Part shown: in pieces, positions 34,823-48,158 of the stretch
How the letters are laid out: each line of letters opens with the position of its first letter
Position numbering within the stretch: the stretch's first letter is position 1
Assembly: GCA_037178625.1 (NCBI GenBank)
Contig: JAWZXG010000057.1
Location: 1 to 56,079 of the forward strand
Length of the DNA stretch: 56,079 bases
DNA from: Skeletonema tropicum
Lineage: Eukaryota > Bacillariophyta > Thalassiosirophyceae > Thalassiosirales > Thalassiosiraceae
Direction: 5' to 3'
Translations under genes and position numbers: made by a program
Notes under the pieces: model-generated
What the model was told of the DNA's origin: nothing
The model's database searches: none
Seen by the model: the letters and a program-made list of their open reading frames with translations, nothing else

Positions 34823-35677
34823 ATGAGTGGAACAACGTCAACCTCGCCAATCTCCATGAGAGCCGCTGCGAATAATACTCCAAAGAAGCAACGAGGATTA
34901 TTCAAGGGATGGAAAAAGAATAATGCCAACAAATCAACGGCACAACATGTTGGCGGCGATCCGTCAAATCATCAAATGCATGCGAATCAAACAACCACCA
35001 TGGAGAATCCTCATCATCAAACGCCCAATCGCAGTTCCAACAACAATCCATCAGCAGCAGCAGCAGCTCAATTCTCACCAGCCATTCATCACAGTCATCA
35101 ACGAAGAATCACCAACGTCGGCTCATCATCATCCTCCCAACTCCAAAAAAACTATCCAGTGGTCGATGAATATTATCACTACTGCAACGATGAACTATCC
35201 CGTCAATTGCAATTGGCAGCTCAGAAAGATCGACAATTAAATGAGGAACGAAGACAAACCAAACGAATGTTTCGAGAGAGGCATGGTGGTCCGTATACTA
35301 CTCCCAATACTACTAATGGTGGGCAACAACAACAACAACAAAATATGCAACCGTTGACAAATGTACAATTGCAACAAAAGTGGCATCAACAATATACTAC
35401 TACTAATGGACCAACAACAACAACGAATAATAATAAATCATCATCACAATCATCGACACAGGCAACCAAGGATACGGCTTCTTCTTCGACTACTGCTTCC
35501 TCATCGATTTCTCGCTCATCTCCAATCTTTCCAATGACGAGACGCTTCACCCCTCATCCTCAATATTATGAACTCTTTATCTCAGTTGTCGACAGTCTCA
35601 CAAATTCCACGAGGGCTTGCACGATAGGGTGCATCACTCACGCTGTTGATATCTTCCTTGCAATTTGGCCAAGCTAG
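34823..35677 (+). CDS. Intact copy U19 of the 284-aa repeat protein
   Basis: Same 284 residues as the reference; unit 34297-36197 is 1,901 bp without deviation. Confidence 0.6.
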   Translation: MSGTTSTSPISMRAAANNTPKKQRGLFKGWKKNNANKSTAQHVGGDPSNHQMHANQTTTMENPHHQTPNRSSNNNPSAAAAAQFSPAIHHSHQRRITNVGSSSSSQLQKNYPVVDEYYHYCNDELSRQLQLAAQKDRQLNEERRQTKRMFRERHGGPYTTPNTTNGGQQQQQQNMQPLTNVQLQQKWHQQYTTTNGPTTTTNNNKSSSQSSTQATKDTASSSTTASSSISRSSPIFPMTRRFTPHPQYYELFISVVDSLTNSTRACTIGCITHAVDIFLAIWPS

Positions 35678-36723
35678 TCACGATGATTAAGCCGTCTTAC
35701 TAATGACATCTTTCGTTGTCTGCCTCTCTAGAGATATTCTGTCTTTCCACACGTTCGATGATTCTGAGAGGTCAGGCCAGCATAGCTCTCAGCCTTTAGT
35801 TTTGAAGGTGTTTCTTGGTAGCATTGTCAACTAAGAGAGAAAATTTCCAGTTGAGTCTTATGAATCCGCTTTAACACACCAGCACCAGGATATCTTGAGG
35901 TGCTCTGAGTAGCATCCCTCCAGCCACGGGTACAGCGACTAACTGCAATGTATAGTTTCATCAACTCTCAAGGTTTAGTTCTGTCGACATCGGGCTTGTG
36001 TGCTTACCAGTTGCGAGCCCAAGTAATATATGATGTAGCAAAGCTTGGGAGATGGCATTTCATATCAGCCGTATCGTACTAATTGAATGTCCATAAGGAA
36101 CATTTTCTTCGCTGGCAATAACAGGTTGATTAATTTAATGCGCAAATTCTCATACATACTTCATTCATGCTATCAAGATTCAAGCCAGCCGTGCGGGGCC
36201 GATGGTATGAAGCTGCCTCGCTTCCGACTGAACTCACGCACTGCAAGCAATACATAGCTTGAGATGCTTTTCATCCGAATTGAGAGAAAGGCAGTGAGAA
36301 AGGAGAAGGGCTCAGCATTTCATTAGATCCCATCTATAATGTCGCTAAATTTACGTATTCCGTAGTTGTCTCTCACATTGATAAAGGAGACTGGCGATTC
36401 ATCATAAATTATGTGTCTCCCTTTCTCACAAAGTATCCGACCGTCTGCGTTCAGCCCCGTTCGCACCTCATTCAAATCGAATGGATGAACATAACTCAGG
36501 AACAACCTTCGCTCTACTTAATAACGGTGACGACACAGCCCTGATGGAGCCGATAAAGGAGAGCTCGAACTACTGAAGAGGTGGCGATTTATAATTCATC
36601 AGTAATTGTGAAACAGTGGCTCTCGCCTATCGACTGATTTAAGCGTTGATAGGTCAACAGTCTTGTAGTCTCTCGCTCACGGCATCATTGGCAGAGGAAA
36701 CCAACAAAATTGAATTGAAAAAT

Positions 36724-37578
36724 ATGAGTGGAACAACGTCAACCTCGCCAATCTCCATGAGAGCCGCTGCGAATAATACTCCAAAGAAGCAACGAGGATT
36801 ATTCAAGGGATGGAAAAAGAATAATGCCAACAAATCAACGGCACAACATGTTGGCGGCGATCCGTCAAATCATCAAATGCATGCGAATCAAACAACCACC
36901 ATGGAGAATCCTCATCATCAAACGCCCAATCGCAGTTCCAACAACAATCCATCAGCAGCAGCAGCAGCTCAATTCTCACCAGCCATTCATCACAGTCATC
37001 AACGAAGAATCACCAACGTCGGCTCATCATCATCCTCCCAACTCCAAAAAAACTATCCAGTGGTCGATGAATATTATCACTACTGCAACGATGAACTATC
37101 CCGTCAATTGCAATTGGCAGCTCAGAAAGATCGACAATTAAATGAGGAACGAAGACAAACCAAACGAATGTTTCGAGAGAGGCATGGTGGTCCGTATACT
37201 ACTCCCAATACTACTAATGGTGGGCAACAACAACAACAACAAAATATGCAACCGTTGACAAATGTACAATTGCAACAAAAGTGGCATCAACAATATACTA
37301 CTACTAATGGACCAACAACAACAACGAATAATAATAAATCATCATCACAATCATCGACACAGGCAACCAAGGATACGGCTTCTTCTTCGACTACTGCTTC
37401 CTCATCGATTTCTCGCTCATCTCCAATCTTTCCAATGACGAGACGCTTCACCCCTCATCCTCAATATTATGAACTCTTTATCTCAGTTGTCGACAGTCTC
37501 ACAAATTCCACGAGGGCTTGCACGATAGGGTGCATCACTCACGCTGTTGATATCTTCCTTGCAATTTGGCCAAGCTAG
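36724..37578 (+). CDS. Intact copy U20 of the 284-aa repeat protein
   Basis: Same 284 residues as the reference; unit 36198-38098 is 1,901 bp without deviation and closes the run of perfect units. Confidence 0.6.
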   Translation: MSGTTSTSPISMRAAANNTPKKQRGLFKGWKKNNANKSTAQHVGGDPSNHQMHANQTTTMENPHHQTPNRSSNNNPSAAAAAQFSPAIHHSHQRRITNVGSSSSSQLQKNYPVVDEYYHYCNDELSRQLQLAAQKDRQLNEERRQTKRMFRERHGGPYTTPNTTNGGQQQQQQNMQPLTNVQLQQKWHQQYTTTNGPTTTTNNNKSSSQSSTQATKDTASSSTTASSSISRSSPIFPMTRRFTPHPQYYELFISVVDSLTNSTRACTIGCITHAVDIFLAIWPS

Positions 37579-38624
37579 TCACGATGATTAAGCCGTCTTA
37601 CTAATGACATCTTTCGTTGTCTGCCTCTCTAGAGATATTCTGTCTTTCCACACGTTCGATGATTCTGAGAGGTCAGGCCAGCATAGCTCTCAGCCTTTAG
37701 TTTTGAAGGTGTTTCTTGGTAGCATTGTCAACTAAGAGAGAAAATTTCCAGTTGAGTCTTATGAATCCGCTTTAACACACCAGCACCAGGATATCTTGAG
37801 GTGCTCTGAGTAGCATCCCTCCAGCCACGGGTACAGCGACTAACTGCAATGTATAGTTTCATCAACTCTCAAGGTTTAGTTCTGTCGACATCGGGCTTGT
37901 GTGCTTACCAGTTGCGAGCCCAAGTAATATATGATGTAGCAAAGCTTGGGAGATGGCATTTCATATCAGCCGTATCGTACTAATTGAATGTCCATAAGGA
38001 ACATTTTCTTCGCTGGCAATAACAGGTTGATTAATTTAATGCGCAAATTCTCATACATACTTCATTCATGCTATCAAGATTCAAGCCAGCCGTGCGGGGC
38101 CGATGGTATGAAGCTGCCTCGCTTCCGACTGAACTCACGCACTGCAAGCAATACATAGCTTGAGATGCTTTTCATCCGAATTGAGAGAAAGGCAGTGAGA
38201 AAGGAGAAGGGCTCAGCATTTCATTAGATCCCATCTATAATGTCGCTAAATTTACGTATTCCGTAGTTGTCTCTCACATTGATAAAGGAGACTGGCGATT
38301 CATCATAAATTATGTGTCTCCCTTTCTCACAAAGTATCCGACCGTCTGCGTTCAGCCCCGTTCGCACCTCATTCAAATCGAATGGATGAACATAACTCAG
38401 GAACAACCTTCGCTCTACTTAATAACGGTGACGACACAGCCCTGATGGAGCCGATAAAGGAGAGCTCGAACTACTGAAGAGGTGGCGATTTATAATTCAT
38501 CAGTAATTGTGAAACAGTGGCTCTCGCCTATCGACTGATTTAAGCGTTGATAGGTCAACAGTCTTGTAGTCTCTCGCTCACGGCATCATTGGCAGAGGAA
38601 ACCAACAAAATTGAATTGAAAAAT

Positions 38625-39484
38625 ATGAGTGGAACAACGTCAACCTCGCCAATCTCCATGAGAGCCGCTGCGAATAATACTCCAAAGAAGCAACGAGGAT
38701 TATTCAAGGGATGGAAAAAGAATAATGCCAACAAATCAACGGCACAACATGTTGGCGGCGATCCGTCAAATCATCAAATGCATGCGAATCAAACAACCAC
38801 CATGGAGAATCCTCATCATCAAACGCCCAATCGCAGTTCCAACAACAATCCATCAGCAGCAGCAGCAGCTCAATTCTCACCAGCCATTCATCACAGTCAT
38901 CAACGAAGAATCACCAACGTCGGCTCATCATCATCCTCCCAACTCCAAAAAAAAACTATCCAGTGGTCGATGAATATTATCACTACTGCAACGATGAACT
39001 ATCCCGTCAATTGCAATTGGCAGCTCAGAAAGATCGACAATTAAATGAGGAACGAAGAAGACAAACCAAACGAATGTTTCGAGAGAGGCATGGTGGTCCG
39101 TATACTACTCCCAATACTACTAATGGTGGGCAACAACAACAACAACAAAATATGCAACCGTTGACAAATGTACAATTGCAACAAAAGTGGCATCAACAAT
39201 ATACTACTACTAATGGACCAACAACAACAACGAATAATAATAAATCATCATCACAATCATCGACACAGGCAACCAAGGATACGGCTTCTTCTTCGACTAC
39301 TGCTTCCTCATCGATTTCTCGCTCATCTCCAATCTTTCCAATGACGAGACGCTTCACCCCTCATCCTCAATATTATGAACTCTTTATCTCAGTTGTCGAC
39401 AGTCTCACAAATTCCACGAGGGCTTGCACGATAGGGTGCATCACTCACGCTGTTGATATCTTCCTTGCAATTTGGCCAAGCTAG
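38625..39484 (+). pseudogene. Frameshifted copy U21 (A-run of nine)
   Basis: The A-run at 38947-38955 has nine bases instead of seven. Reading from the ATG therefore leaves the normal frame and stops at 39044 after 139 residues. A separate in-frame GAA insertion near 39056 adds one Arg to the downstream part, which is open to 39484. Confidence 0.5.
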
Positions 39485-40530
39485 TCACGATGATTAAGCC
39501 GTCTTACTAATGACATCTTTCGTTGTCTGCCTCTCTAGAGATATTCTGTCTTTCCACACGTTCGATGATTCTGAGAGGTCAGGCCAGCATAGCTCTCAGC
39601 CTTTAGTTTTGAAGGTGTTTCTTGGTAGCATTGTCAACTAAGAGAGAAAATTTCCAGTTGAGTCTTATGAATCCGCTTTAACACACCAGCACCAGGATAT
39701 CTTGAGGTGCTCTGAGTAGCATCCCTCCAGCCACGGGTACAGCGACTAACTGCAATGTATAGTTTCATCAACTCTCAAGGTTTAGTTCTGTCGACATCGG
39801 GCTTGTGTGCTTACCAGTTGCGAGCCCAAGTAATATATGATGTAGCAAAGCTTGGGAGATGGCATTTCATATCAGCCGTATCGTACTAATTGAATGTCCA
39901 TAAGGAACATTTTCTTCGCTGGCAATAACAGGTTGATTAATTTAATGCGCAAATTCTCATACATACTTCATTCATGCTATCAAGATTCAAGCCAGCCGTG
40001 CGGGGCCGATGGTATGAAGCTGCCTCGCTTCCGACTGAACTCACGCACTGCAAGCAATACATAGCTTGAGATGCTTTTCATCCGAATTGAGAGAAAGGCA
40101 GTGAGAAAGGAGAAGGGCTCAGCATTTCATTAGATCCCATCTATAATGTCGCTAAATTTACGTATTCCGTAGTTGTCTCTCACATTGATAAAGGAGACTG
40201 GCGATTCATCATAAATTATGTGTCTCCCTTTCTCACAAAGTATCCGACCGTCTGCGTTCAGCCCCGTTCGCACCTCATTCAAATCGAATGGATGAACATA
40301 ACTCAGGAACAACCTTCGCTCTACTTAATAACGGTGACGACACAGCCCTGATGGAGCCGATAAAGGAGAGCTCGAACTACTGAAGAGGTGGCGATTTATA
40401 ATTCATCAGTAATTGTGAAACAGTGGCTCTCGCCTATCGACTGATTTAAGCGTTGATAGGTCAACAGTCTTGTAGTCTCTCGCTCACGGCATCATTGGCA
40501 GAGGAAACCAACAAAATTGAATTGAAAAAT

Positions 40531-41385
40531 ATGAGTGGAACAACGTCAACCTCGCCAATCTCCATGAGAGCCGCTGCGAATAATACTCCAAAGAAGCAAC
40601 GAGGATTATTCAAGGGATGGAAAAAGAATAATGCCAACAAATCAACGGCACAACATGTGGCGGCGATCCGTCAAATCATCAAATGCATGCGAATCAAACA
40701 ACCACCATGGGAGAATCCTCATCATCAAACGCCCAATCGCAGTTCCAACAACAATCCATCAGCAGCAGCAGCAGCTCAATTCTCACCAGCCATTCATCAC
40801 AGTCATCAACGAAGAATCACCAACGTCGGCTCATCATCATCCTCCCAACTCCAAAAAAACTATCCAGTGGTCGATGAATATTATCACTACTGCAACGATG
40901 AACTATCCCGTCAATTGCAATTGGCAGCTCAGAAAGATCGACAATTAAATGAGGAACGAAGACAAACCAAACGAATGTTTCGAGAGAGGCATGGTGGTCC
41001 GTATACTACTCCCAATACTACTAATGGTGGGCAACAACAACAACAACAAAATATGCAACCGTTGACAAATGTACAATTGCAACAAAAGTGGCATCAACAA
41101 TATACTACTACTAATGGACCAACAACAACAACGAATAATAATAAATCATCATCACAATCATCGACACAGGCAACCAAGGATACGGCTTCTTCTTCGACTA
41201 CTGCTTCCTCATCGATTTCTCGCTCATCTCCAATCTTTCCAATGACGAGACGCTTCACCCCTCATCCTCAATATTATGAACTCTTTATCTCAGTTGTCGA
41301 CAGTCTCACAAATTCCACGAGGGCTTGCACGATAGGGTGCATCACTCACGCTGTTGATATCTTCCTTGCAATTTGGCCAAGCTAG
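40531..41385 (+). CDS. Copy U22 with a short compensated frame swap (284 aa)
   Basis: A T is lost near 40658 and a G gained near 40710, so unit length (1,901) and protein length are unchanged. Residues ~43-60 are read in the secondary frame, giving basic hydrophobic residues (IIKCMRIKQ) instead of the His/Asn/Gln-rich reference. Two opposite errors or two real compensating mutations would look the same. Confidence 0.5.
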   Translation: MSGTTSTSPISMRAAANNTPKKQRGLFKGWKKNNANKSTAQHVAAIRQIIKCMRIKQPPWENPHHQTPNRSSNNNPSAAAAAQFSPAIHHSHQRRITNVGSSSSSQLQKNYPVVDEYYHYCNDELSRQLQLAAQKDRQLNEERRQTKRMFRERHGGPYTTPNTTNGGQQQQQQNMQPLTNVQLQQKWHQQYTTTNGPTTTTNNNKSSSQSSTQATKDTASSSTTASSSISRSSPIFPMTRRFTPHPQYYELFISVVDSLTNSTRACTIGCITHAVDIFLAIWPS

Positions 41386-42432
41386 TCACGATGATTAAGC
41401 CGTCTTACTAATGACATCTTTCGTTGTCTGCCTCTCTAGAGATATTCTGTCTTTCCACACGTTCGATGATTCTGAGAGGTCAGGCCAGCATAGCTCTCAG
41501 CCTTTAGTTTTGAAGGTGTTTCTTGGTAGCATTGTCAACTAAGAGAGAAAATTTCCAGTTGAGTCTTATGAATCCGCTTTAACACACCAGCACCAGGATA
41601 TCTTGAGGTGCTCTGAGTAGCATCCCTCCAGCCACGGGTACAGCGACTAACTGCAATGTATAGTTTCATCAACTCTCAAGGTTTAGTTCTGTCGACATCG
41701 GGCTTGTGTGCTTACCAGTTGCGAGCCCAAGTAATATATGATGTAGCAAAGCTTGGGAGATGGCATTTCATATCAGCCGTATCGTACTAATTGAATGTCC
41801 ATAAGGAACATTTTCTTCGCTGGCAATAACAGGTTGATTAATTTAATGCGCAAATTCTCATACATACTTCATTCATGCTATCAAGATTCAAGCCAGCCGT
41901 GCGGGGCCGATGGTATGAAGCTGCCTCGCTTCCGACTGAACTCACGCACTGCAAGCAATACATAGCTTGAGATGCTTTTTCATCCGAATTGAGAGAAAGG
42001 CAGTGAGAAAGGAGAAGGGCTCAGCATTTCATTAGATCCCATCTATAATGTCGCTAAATTTACGTATTCCGTAGTTGTCTCTCACATTGATAAAGGAGAC
42101 TGGCGATTCATCATAAATTATGTGTCTCCCTTTCTCACAAAGTATCCGACCGTCTGCGTTCAGCCCCGTTCGCACCTCATTCAAATCGAATGGATGAACA
42201 TAACTCAGGAACAACCTTCGCTCTACTTAATAACGGTGACGACACAGCCCTGATGGAGCCGATAAAGGAGAGCTCGAACTACTGAAGAGGTGGCGATTTA
42301 TAATTCATCAGTAATTGTGAAACAGTGGCTCTCGCCTATCGACTGATTTAAGCGTTGATAGGTCAACAGTCTTGTAGTCTCTCGCTCACGGCATCATTGG
42401 CAGAGGAAACCAACAAAATTGAATTGAAAAAT

Positions 42433-43290
42433 ATGAGTGGAACAACGTCAACCTCGCCAATCTCCATGAGAGCCGCTGCGAATAATACTCCAAAGAAGCA
42501 ACGAGGATTATTCAAGGGATGGAAAAAGAATAATGCCAACAAATCAACGGCACAACATGTTGGCGGCGATCCGTCAAATCATCAAATGCATGCGAATCAA
42601 ACAACCACCATGGAGAATCCTCATCATCAAACGCCCAATCGCAGTTCCAACAACAATCCATCAGCAGCAGCAGCAGCTCAATTCTCACCAGCCATTCATC
42701 ACAGTCATCAACGAAGAATCACCAACGTCGGCTCATCATCATCCTCCCAACTCCAAAAAAACTATCCAGTGGTCGATGAATATTATCACTACTGCAACGA
42801 TGAACTATCCCGTCAATTGCAATTGGCAGCTCAGAAAGATCGACAATTAAATGAGGAACGAAGACAAACCAAACGAATGTTTCGAGAGAGGCATGGTGGT
42901 CCGTATACTACTCCCAATACTACTAATGGTGGGCAACAACAACAACAACAAAATATGCAACCGTTGACAAATGTACAATTGCAACAAAAGTGGCATCAAC
43001 AATATACTACTACTAATGGACCAACAACAACAACAACGAATAATAATAAATCATCATCACAATCATCGACACAGGCAACCAAGGATACGGCTTCTTCTTC
43101 GACTACTGCTTCCTCATCGATTTCTCGCTCATCTCCAATCTTTCCAATGACGAGACGCTTCACCCCTCATCCTCAATATTATGAACTCTTTATCTCAGTT
43201 GTCGACAGTCTCACAAATTCCACGAGGGCTTGCACGATAGGGTGCATCACTCACGCTGTTGATATCTTCCTTGCAATTTGGCCAAGCTAG
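42433..43290 (+). CDS. Copy U23, one extra Thr (285 aa)
   Basis: One extra ACA/CAA triplet near 43030 lengthens the Thr run by one residue; otherwise the protein is the reference. The spacer has an extra T near 41980 and an extra CT near 43558. The triplet change keeps frame and could be a true slippage allele. Confidence 0.55.
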   Translation: MSGTTSTSPISMRAAANNTPKKQRGLFKGWKKNNANKSTAQHVGGDPSNHQMHANQTTTMENPHHQTPNRSSNNNPSAAAAAQFSPAIHHSHQRRITNVGSSSSSQLQKNYPVVDEYYHYCNDELSRQLQLAAQKDRQLNEERRQTKRMFRERHGGPYTTPNTTNGGQQQQQQNMQPLTNVQLQQKWHQQYTTTNGPTTTTTNNNKSSSQSSTQATKDTASSSTTASSSISRSSPIFPMTRRFTPHPQYYELFISVVDSLTNSTRACTIGCITHAVDIFLAIWPS

Positions 43291-44338
43291 TCACGATGAT
43301 TAAGCCGTCTTACTAATGACATCTTTCGTTGTCTGCCTCTCTAGAGATATTCTGTCTTTCCACACGTTCGATGATTCTGAGAGGTCAGGCCAGCATAGCT
43401 CTCAGCCTTTAGTTTTGAAGGTGTTTCTTGGTAGCATTGTCAACTAAGAGAGAAAATTTCCAGTTGAGTCTTATGAATCCGCTTTAACACACCAGCACCA
43501 GGATATCTTGAGGTGCTCTGAGTAGCATCCCTCCAGCCACGGGTACAGCGACTAACTCTGCAATGTATAGTTTCATCAACTCTCAAGGTTTAGTTCTGTC
43601 GACATCGGGCTTGTGTGCTTACCAGTTGCGAGCCCAAGTAATATATGATGTAGCAAAGCTTGGGAGATGGCATTTCATATCAGCCGTATCGTACTAATTG
43701 AATGTCCATAAGGAACATTTTCTTCGCTGGCAATAACAGGTTGATTAATTTAATGCGCAAATTCTCATACATACTTCATTCATGCTATCAAGATTCAAGC
43801 CAGCCGTGCGGGGCCGATGGTATGAAGCTGCCTCGCTTCCGACTGAACTCACGCACTGCAAGCAATACATAGCTTGAGATGCTTTTCATCCGAATTGAGA
43901 GAAAGGCAGTGAGAAAGGAGAAGGGCTCAGCATTTCATTAGATCCCATCTATAATGTCGCTAAATTTACGTATTCCGTAGTTGTCTCTCACATTGATAAA
44001 GGAGACTGGCGATTCATCATAAATTATGTGTCTCCCTTTCTCACAAAGTATCCGACCGTCTGCGTTCAGCCCCGTTCGCACCTCATTCAAATCGAATGGA
44101 TGAACATAACTCAGGAACAACCTTCGCTCTACTTAATAACGGTGACGACACAGCCCTGATGGAGCCGATAAAGGAGAGCTCGAACTACTGAAGAGGTGGC
44201 GATTTATAATTCATCAGTAATTGTGAAACAGTGGCTCTCGCCTATCGACTGATTTAAGCGTTGATAGGTCAACAGTCTTGTAGTCTCTCGCTCACGGCAT
44301 CATTGGCAGAGGAAACCAACAAAATTGAATTGAAAAAT

Positions 44339-45196
44339 ATGAGTGGAACAACGTCAACCTCGCCAATCTCCATGAGAGCCGCTGCGAATAATACTCCAAA
44401 GAAGCAACGAGGATTATTCAAGGGATGGAAAAAGAATAATGCCAACAAATCAACGGCACAACATGTTGGCGGCGATCCGTCAAATCATCAAATGCATGCG
44501 AATCAAACAACCACCATGGAGAATCCTCATCATCAAACGCCCAATCGCAGTTCCAACAACAATCCATCAGCAGCAGCAGCAGCTCAATTCTCACCAGCCA
44601 TTCATCACAGTCATCAACGAAGAATCACCAACGTCGGCTCATCATCATCCTCCCAACTCCAAAAAAAACTATCCAGTGGTCGATGAATATTATCACTACC
44701 TGCAACGATGAACTATCCCGTCAATTGCAATTGGCAGCTCAGAAAGATCGACAATTAAATGAGGAACGAAGACAAACCAAACGAATGTTTCGAGAGAGGC
44801 ATGGTGGTCCGTATACTACTCCCAATACTACTAATGGTGGGCAACAACAACAACAACAAAATATGCCAACCGTTGACAAATGTACAATTGCAACAAAAGT
44901 GGCATCAACAATATACTACTACTAATGGACCAACAACAACAACGAATAATAATAAATCATCATCACAATCATCGACACAGGCAACCAAGGATACGGCTTC
45001 TTCTTCGACTACTGCTTCCTCATCGATTTCTCGCTCATCTCCAATCTTTCCAATGACGAGACGCTTCACCCCTCATCCTCAATATTATGAACTCTTTATC
45101 TCAGTTGTCGACAGTCTCACAAATTCCACGAGGGCTTGCACGATAGGGTGCATCACTCACGCTGTTGATATCTTCCTTGCAATTTGGCCAAGCTAG
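44339..45196 (+). pseudogene. Copy U24 with multiple frameshifts
   Basis: An eighth A in the run at 44661-44668 leads to a stop at 44686 after 115 residues. Extra C bases near 44700 and 44866 bring the total to +3, so the last part is again in the normal frame to 45196. In the spacer one T is lost near 45320 and bases are gained near 45595 and 45701. Confidence 0.5.
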
Positions 45197-46247
45197 TCAC
45201 GATGATTAAGCCGTCTTACTAATGACATCTTTCGTTGTCTGCCTCTCTAGAGATATTCTGTCTTTCCACACGTTCGATGATTCTGAGAGGTCAGGCCAGC
45301 ATAGCTCTCAGCCTTTAGTTTGAAGGTGTTTCTTGGTAGCATTGTCAACTAAGAGAGAAAATTTCCAGTTGAGTCTTATGAATCCGCTTTAACACACCAG
45401 CACCAGGATATCTTGAGGTGCTCTGAGTAGCATCCCTCCAGCCACGGGTACAGCGACTAACTGCAATGTATAGTTTCATCAACTCTCAAGGTTTAGTTCT
45501 GTCGACATCGGGCTTGTGTGCTTACCAGTTGCGAGCCCAAGTAATATATGATGTAGCAAAGCTTGGGAGATGGCATTTCATATCAGCCGTATCGGTACTA
45601 ATTGAATGTCCATAAGGAACATTTTCTTCGCTGGCAATAACAGGTTGATTAATTTAATGCGCAAATTCTCATACATACTTCATTCATGCTATCAAGATTC
45701 CAAGCCAGCCGTGCGGGGCCGATGGTATGAAGCTGCCTCGCTTCCGACTGAACTCACGCACTGCAAGCAATACATAGCTTGAGATGCTTTTCATCCGAAT
45801 TGAGAGAAAGGCAGTGAGAAAGGAGAAGGGCTCAGCATTTTCATTAGATCCCATCTATAATGTCGCTAAATTTACGTATTCCGTAGTTGTCTCTCACATT
45901 GATAAAGGAGACTGGCGATTCATCATAAATTATGTGTCTCCCTTTCTCACAAAGTATCCGACCGTCTGCGTTCAGCCCCGTTCGCACCTCATTCAAATCG
46001 AATGGATGAACATAACTCAGGAACAACCTTCGCTCCTACTTAATAACGGTGACGACACAGCCCTTGATGGAGCCGATAAAGGAGAGCTCGAACTACTGAA
46101 GAGGTGGCGATTTATAATTCATCAGTAATTGTGAAACAGTGGCTCTCGCCTATCGACTGATTTAAGCGTTGATAGGTCAACAGTCTTGTAGTCTCTCGCT
46201 CACGGCATCATTGGCAGAGGAAACCAACAAAATTGAATTGAAAAATT

Positions 46248-47108
46248 ATGAGTGGAACAACGTCAACCTCGCCAATCTCCATGAGAGCCGCTGCGAATAA
46301 TACTCCAAAGAAGCAACGAGGATTATTCAAGGGATGGTGGAAAAAGAATAATGCCAACAAATCAACGGCCACAACATGTTGGCGGCGATCCGTCAAATCA
46401 TCAAATGCATGCGAATCAAACAACCACCATGGAGAATCCTCCATCATCAAACGCCCAATCGCAGTTCCAACAACAATCCATCAGCAGCAGCAGCAGCTCA
46501 ATTCTCACCAGCCATTCATCACAGTCATCAACGAAGAATCACCAACGTCGGCTCATCATCATCCTCCCAACTCCAAAAAAACTATCCAGTGGTCGATGAA
46601 TATTATCACTACTGCAACGATGAAACTATCCCGTCAATTGCAATTGGCAGCTCAGAAAGATCGACAATTAAATGAGGAACGAAGACAAACCAAACGAATG
46701 TTTCGAGAGAGGCATGGTGGTCCGTATACTACTCCCAATACTACTAATGGTGGGCAACAACAACAACAACAAAATATGCAACCGTTGACAAATGTACAAT
46801 TGCAACAAAAGTGGCATCAACAATATACTACTACTAATGGACCAACAACAACAACGAATAATAATAAATCATCATCACAATCATCGACACAGGCAACCAA
46901 GGATACGGCTTCTTCTTCGACTACTGCTTCCTCATCGATTTCTCGCTCATCTCCAATCTTTCCAATGACGAGACGCTTCACCCCTCATCCTCAATATTAT
47001 GAACTCTTTATCTCAGTTGTCGACAGTCTCACAAATTCCACGAGGGCTTGCACGATAGGGTGCATCACTCACGCTGTTGATATCTTCCTTGCAATTTGGC
47101 CAAGCTAG
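46248..47108 (+). CDS. Copy U25, patchwork of frames but open (286 aa)
   Basis: Insertions of TGG near 46337, C near 46371, C near 46441 and A near 46624 sum to +6. The frame stays open from the ATG to the usual stop, but the stretch from about residue 43 to 125 passes through all three frames, replacing the Ala run with a Gln run. The unit (45718-47630) has nine insertions in all, so this is probably chance survival of an error-rich consensus, not a distinct isoform. Confidence 0.4.
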   Translation: MSGTTSTSPISMRAAANNTPKKQRGLFKGWWKKNNANKSTATTCWRRSVKSSNACESNNHHGESSIIKRPIAVPTTIHQQQQQLNSHQPFITVINEESPTSAHHHPPNSKKTIQWSMNIITTATMKLSRQLQLAAQKDRQLNEERRQTKRMFRERHGGPYTTPNTTNGGQQQQQQNMQPLTNVQLQQKWHQQYTTTNGPTTTTNNNKSSSQSSTQATKDTASSSTTASSSISRSSPIFPMTRRFTPHPQYYELFISVVDSLTNSTRACTIGCITHAVDIFLAIWPS

Positions 47109-48158
47109 TCACGATGATTAAGCCGTCTTACTAATGACATCTTTCGTTGTCTGCCTCTCTAGAGATATTCTGTCTTTCCACACGTTCGATGATTCTGAGA
47201 GGTCAGGCCAGCATAGCTCTCAGCCTTTAGTTTTGAAGGTGTTTCTTGGTAGCATTGTCAACTAAGAGAGAAAATTTCCAGTTGAGTCTTATGAATCCGC
47301 TTTAACACACCAGCACCAGGATATCTTGAGGTGCTCTGAGTAGCATCCCTCCAGCCACGGGTACAGCGACTAACTGCAATGTATAGTTTCATCAACTCTC
47401 AAGGTTTAGTTCTGTCGACATCGGGCTTGTGTGCTTACCAGTTGCGAGCCCAAGTAATATATGATGTAGCAAAGCTTGGGAGATGGCATTTCATATCAGC
47501 CGTATCGTACTAATTGAATGTCCATAAGGAACATTTTCTTCGCTGGCAATAACAGGTTGAGATTAATTTAATGCGCAAATTCTCATACATACTTCATTCA
47601 TGCTATCAAGATTCAAGCCAGCCGTGCGGGGCCGATGGTATGAAGCTGCCTTCGCTTCCGACTGAACTCACGCACTGCAAGCAATACATAGCTTGAGATG
47701 CTTTTCATCCGAATTGAGAGAAAGGCAGTGAGAAAGGAGAAGGGCTCAGCATTTCATTAGATCCCATCTATAATGTCGCTAAATTTACGTATTCCGTAGT
47801 TGTCTCTCACATTGATAAAGGAGACTGGCGATTCCATCATAAATTATGTGTCTCCCTTTCTCACAAAGTATCCGACCGTCTGCGTTCAGCCCCGTTCGCA
47901 CCTCATTCAAATCGAATGGATGAACATAACTCAGGAACAACCTTCGCTCTACTTAATAACGGTGACGACACAGCCCTGATGGAGCCGATAAAGGAGAGCT
48001 CGAACTACTGAAGAGGTGGCGATTTATAATTCATCAGTAATTGTGAAACAGTGGCTCTCGCCTATCGACTGATTTAAGCGTTGATAGGTCAACAGTCTTG
48101 TAGTCTCTCGCTCACGGCATCATTGGCAGAGGAAACCAACAAAATTGAATTGAAAAAT

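Noticed and set aside
45784..46128. 114-aa spacer gene in U25
   Set aside because: It exists only because of three inserted bases in an error-rich unit; perfect units have a TAG after 20 codons in that frame.
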